From Prorocentrum cordatum (lineage: Eukaryota > Sar > Dinophyceae > Prorocentrales > Prorocentraceae), in assembly GCA_963575745.1 (NCBI GenBank), contig CAUYUJ010020738.1, positions 267,014-331,013 on the forward strand: 64,000 nucleotides of DNA, read 5' to 3'. Each line of letters begins with the position of its first letter. Position 1 is the stretch's first letter. The position numbers were made by a program, and so were the translations under genes. The notes below the pieces were generated by a model, which was given only the letters and a program-made list of their open reading frames with translations, was not told the origin of the DNA and did no database searches. Shown piece after piece: positions 11,280 through 22,724 of the stretch.

Positions 11280-11475
11280 CGGGACCAAGTTATATGGCGA
11301 TCCGTGGCGCAGGGCGCAGTTATATGGCGATTCCGTGGCCCAGGGCAAAATTATATGGTGATTCCGTGGCCCGGGACAAAGTTATATGGCGATTTCGAGG
11401 CCCAAGACAAAGTACCATAGCGACTCCGTGGCCACGGACAACGTTACATGGCGATTTAGTGGCCCAGGACAAAGT
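11280..11475. repeat. About 31-bp tandem repeat, TTATATGGCGATTCCGTGGC
   Basis: Six to seven units with the core ATATGGCGATTCCGTGGCCC and variants. Just upstream, a GGACGGCAGAGCCGATCC segment is duplicated at about 11160 and 11222. Confidence 0.85.
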
Positions 11476-11579
11476 GAAGAGAAAAGGGGAAAGCAGGAGG
11501 AGGATGTAGTGTCATGATGCATCATATGATATACTAGCGTCCTGTGCATCCCGCCACCGTGATGACGCTAACGAGGATG

Positions 11580-11785
11580 ATGACAATGTGATGATGATGA
11601 CGACGATGATGATGATGATAGTGGTGATGACGAGGATGATGATGAAGACGATGAAGGGTATCTTGGACCGTCTTGCAGTGCTCTTGGAGATTCTGGGAGC
11701 CCTCTTGAGCCCCTCTTGGACCGTCTTGGTGATGATAATGATGATGATGAGCATGATGATCATGGCGATGATGATGATAGGGTAT
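11580..11785. repeat. GAT microsatellite blocks interleaved with CTTGGACCGTCTTGG
   Basis: Two blocks of GATGATGAT-rich DNA alternate with TATCTTGGACCGTCTTGG segments near 11660 and 11785, so the block itself is tandemly duplicated. Confidence 0.8.
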
Positions 11786-11874
11786 CTTGGACCGTCTTGG
11801 AGCATTCTCGGACAGTCTTGGAGCCTTCTGGAGCTTTTCTCGGACCGACTCGTTTCGCAAACTCCCTGGCTATC

Positions 11875-12130
11875 ACCGTTGTTCGAGGATGTCTCGAGCG
11901 AGAGCCCCATTTTGAACTGAAGACGTCCCGAAGCAGCTCGTCCACTATCCCATGTGTTCGAGGATGTCTCGAGCGAGAGCCTCATTTTTAAGATTTCGAC
12001 GAATTCGCAAGATCCCTGGAGATCTCACTTCTTCGAGGATGTCTCGAGCGGGAGCCTTACTTTTGACGTGAAGCGTCGTAAAACAAGTCCTTCAAGATCC
12101 CATTTGTTATAGGATGTCTCGAACGAAACG
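11875..12130. repeat. About 76-bp tandem repeat, four units
   Basis: TTCGAGGATGTCTCGAGCG recurs near 11882, 11959, 12033 and 12109 (period 75-77). The core contains the palindrome TCGAGGATGTCTCGA. Confidence 0.85.
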
Positions 12131-12484
12131 GCTATCAAGGGGGGGTCCGCCAAGCGATGGACCCCGCCCAATCGCGAGCCCGCTGCCCCTCGCGTCTCTG
12201 TTCTTTAAATATACTGAGGAACGCTTCCTCTATAAGACTCCCACCACCTTCTCGCTCCGAGAAGGCGCTTCCCGTCATCCGCCAAGCGAATGCGCCGAGC
12301 GAAAAATATTCGCGGCCGGGCGGCCATGGCTCCTCGCGTCTTAGTTCTTTATTATTAGAAAGCTTGGCCTAACAAACTGCCAGCGACTTCTCGTTCCGAG
12401 AAGGCGCTTCCCGTAATCCGCCAGGTTTCCGACAGAGAGGCGGCCTCGCGCGTTTCTTGCCCCGCGCCCCCCCCCCCCAGTTTA

Positions 12485-13085
12485 TACTGCCTACGTCCAT
12501 CGCGTGACTCTTCGAGTCTCTTCGCGCTTCCCGTCGTCCGCCACGCCCCGGGCAATGCCCGACCCCGCCGCCACTCCCCCCCTGGACCCCCCCACTTGAT
12601 GCATGTTTCCCCCCCCGGCCGATGGGCCACGTTCATCGCGTGACTCTAAGGAGTCTTAGCGCGCTCCCCGTCATCCGCCATGTCCTGGTCAAGGTCCGAT
12701 CCCGCCGCCGCTCCTCCCTTGGACCCCTCCACGTGATGCGCATTTTCCCTCCGAGCCGAGGGGCCGCGTCCATCGCGCGACTCTTCGAGTCTAAGCGCGC
12801 TTCCCGTCATCCGCCAGGCCTCGATGAAAGAGGCATCCCGGGCCCTTCCCCCTCAGACTCCCCCCAGTTGAAAATATTTCCCTCCTGGCCTGCAGCGACG
12901 TCCATCGCGCGACTCTTCGAGTCTATGCGCGCTTCGCGTCATCCGCCAGGCCTTGATGAAAGAGGTATCCCGAGCCCTTCCCCCCTCAGACCCCCCCCCA
13001 TTGAAAATATGCCCCTCCGGGCCTGCAGCAGCGTCCATCGCCCGACTCTTCGAGTCTATGCGCGCTTCCCGTCATATGGTGGCTT
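12485..13085. repeat. About 135-bp tandem repeat, five units
   Basis: CCATCGCGCGACTCTTCGAG followed by GCGCTTCCCGTCATCCGCCA recurs near 12496, 12630, 12769, 12899 and 13033. Related half-units with TTCCCGTCATCCGCCAAGC lie at about 12265 and 12410. Confidence 0.85.
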
Positions 13086-13724
13086 GGATCATATGCTGCA
13101 TGATTGCCCAGATATGTTGGAGCAGGATCACGCGCGAGGACTATCTGCTTGGTCTGAGGAGTTAAAGAAGGGATCGTTCGGGTGAGGGGCTGTGCATTTT
13201 CCGGGGAATGGCAGCTTACATGTGTGGCTTAGGGTCTCAGGCTCCTAAGTCCTTCCAGAGTCCTCTCCCTGTCCTCCCGTGCCACCTTCTGGGGCGACTG
13301 GGGCTCTAGGCGTGGGTCCAGGGCGCCCATTGCGTTTTTCGACGGGGCGGGGGCGCGTGGCTCCTGGCCCGGATTCAGGAGGTGCGGGTGGGCCGCCGTC
13401 CAGATGGGAGACGGTTGGCTGCCTGTCCGCGTGGCGCGTGGGCCTTGGCTCGGCGCAGTTCAGTCCGTCGGCCGCGCGGGGAGATGCGCGTTTGCGGGGG
13501 CTTCAATTGTTCTCCTCCCTGGGTTTCGCGGCGTCGGATCTCTTTGGCGCGGCGCTGGAAAAAGGGGGCGAATGGTCGAGCGAACGCGCGTCGGCCACGG
13601 CCGCCCATGCTGACATCTGGCGCCATATGTGCTATTTCCAGCCATCCTGTGGCGTTGGGTCTTCGTTTTGAAGAGGCGTGTTGGGTCCTCGTTTTGAAGA
13701 GACGTCGCCCTGCGTTCCTCTCCT

Positions 13725-13790
13725 CCTCCTCCTCTCCTCCTCCTCCTCCTCCTCCTCCTCCTCCTCCTCCTCCCCTCCCTCCTCCTTCTT
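13725..13790. repeat. CTC trinucleotide microsatellite
   Basis: Near-pure (CTC)n with minor interruptions lies immediately upstream of the 99-bp satellite. Confidence 0.95.
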
Positions 13791-13804
13791 CCATGCGCTT
13801 CGCC

Positions 13805-15260
13805 CCCCCAGCACAGCGCTTCGTGGCCCCATAGGGAGCTCCACCGAAGCCCCCAGTGGAACTGCCCGCATGCGCCCCCCACGCCCAATGTGGCATTTGC
13901 ACCCCCCCAGTACAGCGCTTCGTGGCCCCATAAGGAGCTCCACCGAAGCCCCCAGTGGGACCGCCCGCGCGCACCCCCCGCGCCCAATCTTGCATTTTCA
14001 CACACCCAGTACAGCGCTTACCGCCCACATGCGCCCCCCACATCCCATGCGGCATTTTCACCCACCCGGCACTGCGCTTCGTGGCCCAATAGGGAGCCCC
14101 ACCGAAGGCCCCAGTGGGACCGCCCGCATGCGCCCCCCACGCCCACTTTGGCATTGTCACCCACCCTGCACAGCGTTTCGTGGCCCCATAGGGAGCCCCA
14201 CCGACGCCCCCAGTTGGACCGCTCGCATGCCCCTCCCCCCCCCCACCACACACACACACACACACACTTTTGCATTTTCATCGGCCCAGGACACCGTTTC
14301 GCCCACATGCGCCCCCCACGCCCAATGTGGCACGTTCACCCACCCAGCACAGCGCTGCGTGGCCCAATAGGGAGCCCCACCGAAGCCCCCAGTGGGACTG
14401 CCCGCATGCGCCCCCCACGCCCAACTTGGCACTGTCACCCGCCCAGCACAGCGCTTCGTGGCCCCATAGGGAGCTCCACCGAAGCCCCCGTGGGACCGCC
14501 AGCATGCGTCCCCCACACCCGATTTGGCATTTACACCCACCCAGTACATCGTTTCGTGGCCCCATAGGGAGCTCCACCGAAGCCCGCAGTGGGACCGCCC
14601 GCATGCGTCCCCCACCCCCAATTTGGCATCTTCATCCACCCAGCACGCCGCTTCTTGACCCCTTAGGGAGCTCCACCGAAGCCACCAGTGGTACCGCCCA
14701 CATGCGTCCTCCACATCCAATTTGGCATTGTCACCCACCCAGTACAAAAGTTCGTGGCCCAATAGGGAGCCCCACCGAAGCCCCCAGTGGGACCGCCCAC
14801 ATGCGTCCCCCACACCCAACTTGTCATTGCCACCCACCCAGTAGGGAGCCCCACCGACGCCCCCAGTGGGACCGTCCGCGTGCGTCCCCCACACCCGATT
14901 TGGCATTGCCACCCACCCGGTACAGCGGGCCGTGGCCCCATAGGGAGTTCCACCGAAGCCCGCAGTGGGACCGCCCGAATGCGTCCTCCACGACCAATTT
15001 GGCATTTTCACCCACCCAGTACAGCGCTTCGTGGCCCCATACGGAGCTCCACCGAAGCCCCCAGTGGGACCGCCCGCATGCGTCCCCCACAGGGAGCCCC
15101 ACCGAAGCCCCCAATGGAACCGCCCGCATGCGTCCCCGACACCCAATTTGGGATGTTCACCGGCCCAGCGCAGCGCTTCGTAACCCCATAGGGAACCCCA
15201 CCGAAGCCCCCCGTGGGGCCGCCCGCATGCGCCACGCACGCCCAATTTGGCATTGTCATC
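13805..15260. repeat. 99-bp satellite array with a hairpin core
   Basis: The core CTTCGTGGCCCCATAGGGAG plus CTCCACCGAAGC recurs about 14 times with a 98-100 base period (cores near 13831, 13930, 14089, 14188, 14367, 14466, 14564, 14663, 14762, 14940, 15040, 15188). Some units are internally deleted. The core folds: GCTTCG-TGG pairs with CCA-CGAAGC (one bulged C), and CCC/GGG closes an inner loop. Because 99 is a multiple of three, it creates long false ORFs on both strands (for example 506 codons plus, 368 codons minus). Related arrays lie at 17105-17315 and 24365-25215. Confidence 0.95.
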
Positions 15261-15331
15261 CACCCTTTAGGTCGCCCCCCCAAGATCATACCTTTTCGTC
15301 TCCTCGTCCTCGACTGCTTCTTTTCATTTTG

Positions 15332-15334
<3 letters not shown>

Positions 15335-15370
<36 letters not shown>

Positions 15371-15407
15371 GCCTCTCTCTCTCTGTCTCTCTCTGTTTTG
15401 TTTGTGT

Positions 15408-15440
<33 letters not shown>

Positions 15441-15495
15441 CTTTCTCTCTCTCTCTCTCTTTTTTTTCTTTCTCTCTCTCTCTATATATATATAC
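15335..15495. repeat. CT microsatellite with TATATA islands
   Basis: (CT)n over about 160 bases is interrupted by T-runs and two (AT)n blocks near 15430 and 15483. Confidence 0.95.
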
Positions 15496-15506
15496 ACGCA
15501 ATGCTT

Positions 15507-15759
15507 GGCGCCACCGATGCAAGGGAACGCTGTGTATTTTAGTTGTTTTTGTTTTTTTTGGTTTGCGAAACCACGAAACACTGTGTATGCTTGTTTTTTT
15601 TGTTTTGAAAGGCAGAGAGAGGGGTGTTGGGAGGGAGGCCGCGGCGGGCACGGGGGCTTGCAACCCCCCCCCAAAAAAAACACAATGTTTCGTGGGTTCG
15701 CTGACCAAAAAAATAAAAACAAACAAAGATACACAGCGTTTCCGTGCACCATTGGCGCC
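15507..15759. mobile_element. Foldback element with 79-bp terminal inverted repeats
   Basis: Bases 15507-15585 and the reverse complement of 15681-15759 are the same 79-base sequence with modest divergence: both begin GGCGCC, share ACGCTGTGTAT, a T-rich centre, then CCACGAAACA and end TGTG. The roughly 95-base spacer is G-rich. There is no transposase and no obvious target duplication, so this resembles a non-autonomous MITE or foldback element. The Cys/Phe-rich ORFs across it are chance. Confidence 0.75.
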
Positions 15760-15844
15760 AAACACGGTGCACGCGCGCGTTCTGTCTTGATTCGGGAGGC
15801 ACAGAGACAGGTGCTGGGGGGGGGAGGCGGCAGGGGAGCAACGA

Positions 15845-16065
15845 GCTCTTTCCCCAAGCTGAGCTTGAAAATAACCTACTACTCAACCCCCTCCGTCTCC
15901 AACACACCACCAGATACTCAACCAGCTCCCTCCCCAAGCTGAACTTGAAAATGATATGATACTCAACTCCTTCCGTCTCCAGCACACCATCCAGTACTCA
16001 ACACCCTCCGTCTCCAACACACCAACCGATACTCAACAGGCTCCCTCCCCAAGCTGAAGTTGAAA
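15845..16065. repeat. About 76-bp tandem repeat, three to four units
   Basis: CCCCAAGCTGAGCTTGAAAA, then ACTCAACCCCCTCCGTCTCC and ACACACCA, recur from about 15850, 15930 and 16048, with a partial unit near 15975. Confidence 0.8.
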
Positions 16066-16159
16066 ATTACCCCACAGCAGCCCCGAAGAGTTGAAGCCCC
16101 GAGGAGAGCAATATTAGTAGTAACGGTAAACGCCGTCCTCCTTCTTCTCCCCATCGTCG

Positions 16160-16872
<713 letters not shown>

Positions 16873-17065
16873 AATGCTATGCTGTGCTATGCTAAGCTAT
16901 GCTGCGCTATGCTGTGCTATGATATGATATGAAATGCGATGCGATGATGCGCTGTGCTACGTTAAGCTAAGCTATGCTATGATATGCTATGCTATGCTGC
17001 GCTATGCTATGCTATGCTGCGCTATGCTATGCTAATGCTGCGCTGCGCTAAGCTAAGCTGAGCTA
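16873..17065. repeat. GCTAT pentanucleotide repeat
   Basis: GCTATGCTAT and variants (GCTGC, GATAT, GCTAA) directly continue the AGT tract for about 190 bases. Confidence 0.93.
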
Positions 17066-17104
17066 AGACGAGATGTATGATCTGGGGGGGGGCAACCACC
17101 CTTT

Positions 17105-17315
17105 ACAACGCTTCGCGGCCCCATGGGGAGCTCCACCGAAGCCCCCAATGGGACCGCCCGCGTGCATCCCACACGCCTAATTTGGTATTTTCACCCACCC
17201 AGTGCAGCGTTTCGTGGCCTCATAGGGAGCTTCACCGACGGCCCCAGTACTACCGCCCGCGTGGGTCCCCCCCCCGCCGAGCGCAGCGCGTCGTGGCCCC
17301 ATAGGGAGCTGTACC
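17105..17315. repeat. Small block of the 99-bp hairpin satellite
   Basis: Three units with CGTGGCCCCATAGGGAGC and CCACCGAAGCCCC lie near 17112, 17215 and 17295. They match the 13.8-15.3 kb array and are separated from it by the microsatellites. Confidence 0.85.
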
Positions 17316-19270
17316 GAAGAAAATATTCACAACTTCATATGGTTGGGTCCTTCGCCAGGATAGTATGTTGCCCAGGGCCGCCGTGGATGGAAACCGCTTG
17401 TGTTCGCATGCGTTACTGCGTTTCTCTTTCTGGAGGAATTCCTGTGCAAAGGCGACCAGCCCTTTGAATGATGGTTCGGAAACATGTGGTCCGATTTGTT
17501 CGCGAATACACGGGGCCCCCACGTTGAGTTTGAAGCTGGCAGGCACAGTGGCCTTCGTTTAAGAGTGGTCGCGGAGTCTGCGGGCCACAAGAAGTTGGTG
17601 GGACAGCAGCTCGAGGCGCTCCGTGAGAAGCTAGGTGCGACGAACCTATTGGTTTGTGCGCCCGCGGTGCTCATTTTCCAGGACCATGTTTTCCGAAAGA
17701 CTGGCTCCTGGTGTGCAGGTCATGCCTTGCGAAGGCGAGAACCGAGTCGACTATCAAAGCTGCTGACCCAAGGACACGGCCGCGCGCGTGACCCGTCTCC
17801 GCTGCAGATAGGGCGTGTTCGTTTGGTGTTTAGCCCTGGTGGGTTGCCCTGGCCAGACCCGAGGCGGTTCAGTTGGCGTTATCTGGGGCTTCAGGGTTCC
17901 TGATGGCTGTGCGTGGCCCTTCGGGATCGTCAGGCGGTGGCGGGGGTCCGGGTGGCGGGCCGCGCTCGGTGCCCAGTGCCAGGGGCGGGGACGAGGAGTT
18001 TGAGTTATAGTGTTTTTTTTCCCCTTGGGCATGTTATGGTAAAGTGGTTGAACCTTTCATATGTTGTATTGCCTGCGGATCATATGGGCATATGGGACCC
18101 AAGTTCCCGAGGCTGCGTGCCCCCCTGCCTCGGGCAACCTGCCCGTGAACGCGAGGAAGGTTCTTGCGATCGCCCGCGAGGGGAAGCATTCGAAGTTTAG
18201 TTGTTGTTCGTGAGTCGGACGAGTGCGAGCAGTGGCGTGGCCCCACCCCGTCGCCTGTTGTGTCCACCCGCTCCTCCCGCATCCATCGCCTTCCCGGTGC
18301 TGGACATCGTCGGCGGCAAGGCGCGGGGAGACGGGCAGGCAGGGGCCCTTCTCTCACGAGGCGCTGTCGGGCAATTTGGCGGCGCCCTCATGAGTCGCAA
18401 TCTTGTAACGTGATGGTTTCACATGCCTGTCTCGACGCATTTCTTTCCTTGTTACACTTGCGCGAAGCGTCTTCCATTGCGCCCGGTTGCCGGGGCTGCG
18501 CGTCCCATGCGCTTTCCCTCTGAGAAGACCGCCCGGGCGGCATTGCGGGTCGCATCGCATCGCGCAGGGACAAAGCACCCCTAGTGCAAGCAACGTTTGG
18601 TGATCAAACTAGACTGCCTGCCATGGGCTTCAGAAGCCACCTTTTGCCGCCCGCGCCCACCTGCTTCGCCGGGAGGGCACGGGGCTCCTGAGTGAAAGAG
18701 CCTTGGAGTCGTTTCTTGTCGCTCTGGCCCTCCTGAGCCCTCCTGAGCCCTCCCAGGGCCCCTCTCGGGGGCCTGGGGCAGCCAACGCCGACTCATGCGG
18801 AATGCGAAGCCGCGGGGTCCAGGACCCGCTTTCCTCAGGATGCCTCTCCTTCGTGCCAGTGGACGCACAGTCATTATCCCGTCATGCACCGTGCCCCTCT
18901 GGCACTTAGTCGCCTCGCTGCATCTGACTCGTGCTTGAATTGCTAGCATCATCGGCCAGGCGGTATGTTGGCGTAGCGGGATGCTTCGCACGGTGGGCTC
19001 ATTGTAAGAAACGCATTTGCATGGAAGAGTCAACCGCATTCTCTGAGTCGGCCATGGGCGTGGAATCGTTGAGCATTATTTCGTGTTCAGAGTTCGTCGA
19101 AGCACGTGATCTCAGGCCCAATCTGAAACGCCCATCGTTGGCTGCAGCCAGATCGCCTAGGGAAAAGGTCTTAGGATGTACAACATAAGCCAAGGACAAA
19201 CTTCGGGGGGGGGGAGATTTGTAAACTGCCAGCCATGTCAGTATTACGTATATCCTAAGATAGGGATTTC
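17316..19270. other. Gene-poor unique sequence
   Basis: I find no supported gene. A plus-strand frame from 17484 to 17903 is moderately protein-like (LVGQQLEALREKLGATNLLV) but has no recognisable family, start context or conserved copy in the window. A short segment with GGGTCCTTCGCCAGGA at about 17344 recurs near 26498. Confidence 0.35.
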
Positions 19271-19274
19271 TGTT

Positions 19275-19515
19275 ATTACTTGGACGCCTCCTACTCCTCC
19301 TCCCTCTTCTCCTCCTCCTCCTCCTCCTCCGCCTCCTCCGCCTCATACCTAGACTTACTCATACACAGACTTACTCATACACAGACTTACTCATACTCAG
19401 ACCTGATCATACTAACTTACTCATACTCAGACCTACTCATACTGATACCTACTCATACTCAGATTAATCATGCTGAGACTCACTTATACCCAAACTTACT
19501 CATACTCAGACCTCT
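19275..19515. repeat. CTC microsatellite then ACTCATACTCAGAC repeats
   Basis: A (CTC)n stretch (19287-19345) is followed by about ten 14-18 base units built on ACTTACTCATACTCAGAC. Confidence 0.9.
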
Positions 19516-19544
19516 TCAGTGTCTGACTTTTTCAACATTCAACA

Positions 19545-19925
19545 CAACAGATTGTGAGGATGTCTCAGGCGGGGTGCTGGTTTCAGCATCCCTAAGGGGA
19601 GCCGCCAAAGGGTATGACACGATCCCGTTCGCGGCCGTGTTGTGGGGATGTCTCAAGCAGTTTGCTTGTTTTCTGTCCCAGCATCCTTCGCTTGGAGAGC
19701 AGATTGTGAGGATGTCTCAAGCGGTGTGCTGGTTTCAGCACCCCTGAGGGGAGCCGCCAAAGAGTATGGCACGGTCCCGTTCGCGGCCGTTTTGTAGGGA
19801 TGTTTCAAGCGGTTTGCATGGTTTCCGTTTCAACATCCTTCAAATGGTGGAGAGCAGATTGTGAGGATGCCTCAGGCGGGGCGCTGGTTTCAGCACCCCT
19901 CAGGGGAGCCGCCAAGGGTGCTTTC
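19545..19925. repeat. About 153-bp tandem repeat, three units
   Basis: GATTGTGAGGATGTCTCAGG with GGGGAGCCGCCAAAG recurs near 19549, 19702 and 19857. Alternating half-units carry GGGATGTCTCAAGCAGTTTG. The block includes the palindromic GGTTTCAGCACCCCT segment. Confidence 0.85.
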
Positions 19926-21900
19926 ACGGCTGTGCTCGTCGCTCACGTAGGCGATCTCTTATAACAGAACTACCATAGACCATATACGTATGTTTACCAT
20001 AGCATTACCCTACAATATGATATGCGCATATAGCTCATATGGCTAGACGCTAACTTAAATGTCCCAAATACAAGAATACCTTTTTTTACAAAAAAAGATG
20101 CATATATGGGGAGCTCCACGCCGTGAGTAAAATCTCTCGATCCGTGTGCGCCAGAGAGCGTCCCCTCTACCCGCGGACCCGACCTGCCCATTTATCGAGC
20201 GAGGATGCCTTTCGCACGGAGTGTCTTTTCCCAGGGCCACCCCGAAGCTGCAAGAGCGGTGGAGACCAGGCGACGCCAAGTGGCCAACTCCCCGATCCTG
20301 ACCAGCCCGATCTTGTGCCGAGGCATGATCGGTGAGGTGGCCAGGTGACGTCGCCCAAGAGGAGGGACCTGCCTGTCTGCGAGGGCTGGCGTGCGTCATC
20401 CTGCCCCCAAGGACCGGCTCGACAGGGTCGCGCTGGGAGCGCTGCCGCGTGGCGCCAAGAAGGGCTCCAGGCTCCAGCTGCGAGGGTCGGAGTATGAGCG
20501 GGGCTGAGCGCCGCTCCCGACGGGGGACCCCAGCGCCCAGTGAACGTAGCCTAGAAGCGCGCGGGGCCCCTCCGATCCGAGGCATCCAGCGCGTCGAGAA
20601 GATCGCAATTGCTCTTAGCCTCAGGGGGCCGTTGTCGGGCTCCTGGGCCGCCCAGCAAGTATGCAGGATGAAGAACCAACCCCAGGGAACGGGGTCGGGC
20701 CGTCCGGAGTCTGGTGTAAAGAATCAAGACCAGATGTTCGAGTAACGTGAGGCATGCCAACCTCCATTCCCTGGCCGCGCGCTTTCGGCAGGTTCGCGCC
20801 GTGCCGACGCGGCGGCGACGCCAACGCGGTCGTTCAAGGGTGATCGCCACCAGTGGCCCGTCGGCTAATGGCGAACAATTTGTGCTGTGGGAAAGCCGCG
20901 ATCGTTCGAGGTCGAGCGATCCACGTGGTACCAGACGCCAGCGCACACGTAGTCAGGACACGAACCCGCCGCGGTTTGTTTGCCCGTCTTACCTGCTGGA
21001 GGGGCGCCGGCTGGACTCGGCCCGGAAAACCGGCCAGGGCGGCGTCCAGGTGGGCAGGGCAAGGGTCCAGAGCCATTTGCCGTCTCTTTCCGCCCTCAGG
21101 CCCAGAGGGGGTCTGGGGCCCAGGATGGGGGCGGGTCCGTGGGAGAGCGGGAGAATCAGGGGCAACGTCAGAGGGGGATGGGCTCAGGGGAGGAGCGCAC
21201 CGACCCCCCGTCGCTCATTCATCGCCGACAGAGCCCACCCTAACTGGTAGCGTGCGGTTTCGCTATTGAGGGCCTATCGCCGATTCCAGCTCGATGTTCC
21301 CCCCCAGGGCCGATCCCGAAGCGGAATAGCGGGGCGACCCATCCCATCTTTTTGGTCGCAGCGCAGGCTGACTTAGCGCGGTCGAAGCGGAAGCGGAAAA
21401 TTCGGTTCTGGGATTGCGGGTGGAGCTCAAGAGGCAAGAATATTCAGCCCAATTTTACATCGTATAAGCTCTAAGCCGTTGCCTGCTAGCCCCCATGTCG
21501 GTGCCACCGACGCGGTGCTCTCTGGAATCAACCAGCAGGGGGGGGACGCGGCAGTCGGGCGATTTTGGTTACGCTCTGCGCCCTGGGGCCAGACAGAGAG
21601 GGGCTCCCGGCGGGCAGGCCACGCGCGAAGCCAACGCTGCTGGCGGCCAGCCCTGGAAGTGCTTCCAGCATGCTGTCGCTGTGGCAGTGGATAACCGCTG
21701 GGGGTGCTCTAGATCCTGGGCCGCCCTGATCGATCTTGAGCTTGGTGCACGTTCAGTAGCAGTGCCAACGTTCAGAGGAGGATGAGATGACCCATCGGCC
21801 ATGGCAAGTGCTTTGCGGCCTGGTCGGTTGCAAGCCTGCTCCACAGCTGTGTGATCTTTCACGGCATCTTTCCAGAGAGCACGGCCTCACGGAGCCAAAC
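19926..21900. other. Gene-poor unique sequence
   Basis: Several 100-180 codon ORFs overlap on both strands without a dominant frame, motif or internal conservation. I support no gene here. Confidence 0.4.
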
Positions 21901-21904
21901 CACT

Positions 21905-22106
21905 GCACACAAACACACACACACACACCAGCACACTTTTGGGTGTTAGCGGGTCGGAACAGCTCCAGCCCATTCAAAAGTCCACGCGCGCGGCGGCTAG
22001 GAAACACACACAATCACACATTGACACAATCACACACAAACGCATGCACACACGAACACACACACACACACACACCCACACACCCACACCCACACACACA
22101 CACGTT
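21905..22106. repeat. CA microsatellite in three blocks
   Basis: (CA)n blocks lie at 21905-21935, 22005-22055 and 22055-22106, separated by short unique DNA. Confidence 0.93.
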
Positions 22107-22453
22107 TGTGTCGCACGCGGCTGGGTAATGAATCGGCCAAATGTCGGTGAGCCCGAGCCCCAGTGGTACCGAGCAGCAGCCTCGTTGAGCGTAAGACGTG
22201 GCAGGGTGCACGACTGGCCTATCCCTCACGCAGTCCTCCAGCGGAACGTTTCCACCCGCACCAAGATCTCCCTCCTACCCCTGCTTCACTCGGCTTTGTC
22301 AGGTTCGCCGCTATATCGTTTCTCCTTGTGACGTGCTGCTCCTCCAATGGCACTGCGGGAGGGCGCTTCACAGAATGGAAGCTCCCACGCATGGGAGCAC
22401 GCGGCTGAGGCGATTGTGGTCGACGTGAATGATGAGGACTCAACGTCGTTCGA

Positions 22454-22625
22454 AGGATAAATTTGCATAAACATAAACTGTCGGAGGTCCGTGCGGATTT
22501 GTTTGATGGACGCTCGACCCCTCTCCTTGGTCCGCGGAGCGCGCCAAGTGGATTCAGCGCTGATCCAAGAAATCTGCGCGGACCTTGGAATGCGTGAGTT
22601 TATCCCAGTGTAGCATCTTCTAGTC
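22454..22625 (+). pseudogene. Second copy of the 8.8 kb coding fragment
   Basis: One frame reads HKHKLSEVRADLFDGR and then a Pro/Ser/Gly stretch into SADPRN, parallel to HKHILSKFCVDLSDRR at about 8815-8865. It lies just upstream of the repeat-containing ORF at 22725, but whether it belongs to that gene is unknown. Stops interrupt it near 22614. Confidence 0.3.
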
Positions 22626-22724
22626 AAAGATGTGAAGGCTAGTGGTGAGTGCACTGTCGGACATGTCACGAGAGGAACTTGCGCGATTCTATTCCAGAGC
22701 CCGCTGGCTGCAGAGGCACAGCGG

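Noticed and set aside
14157-15790. Very long ORFs of 506 codons (plus) and 368 codons (minus)
   Set aside because: They run through the 99-bp satellite; 99 is a multiple of three, so open frames arise on both strands. The translation is the repeat unit over and over.
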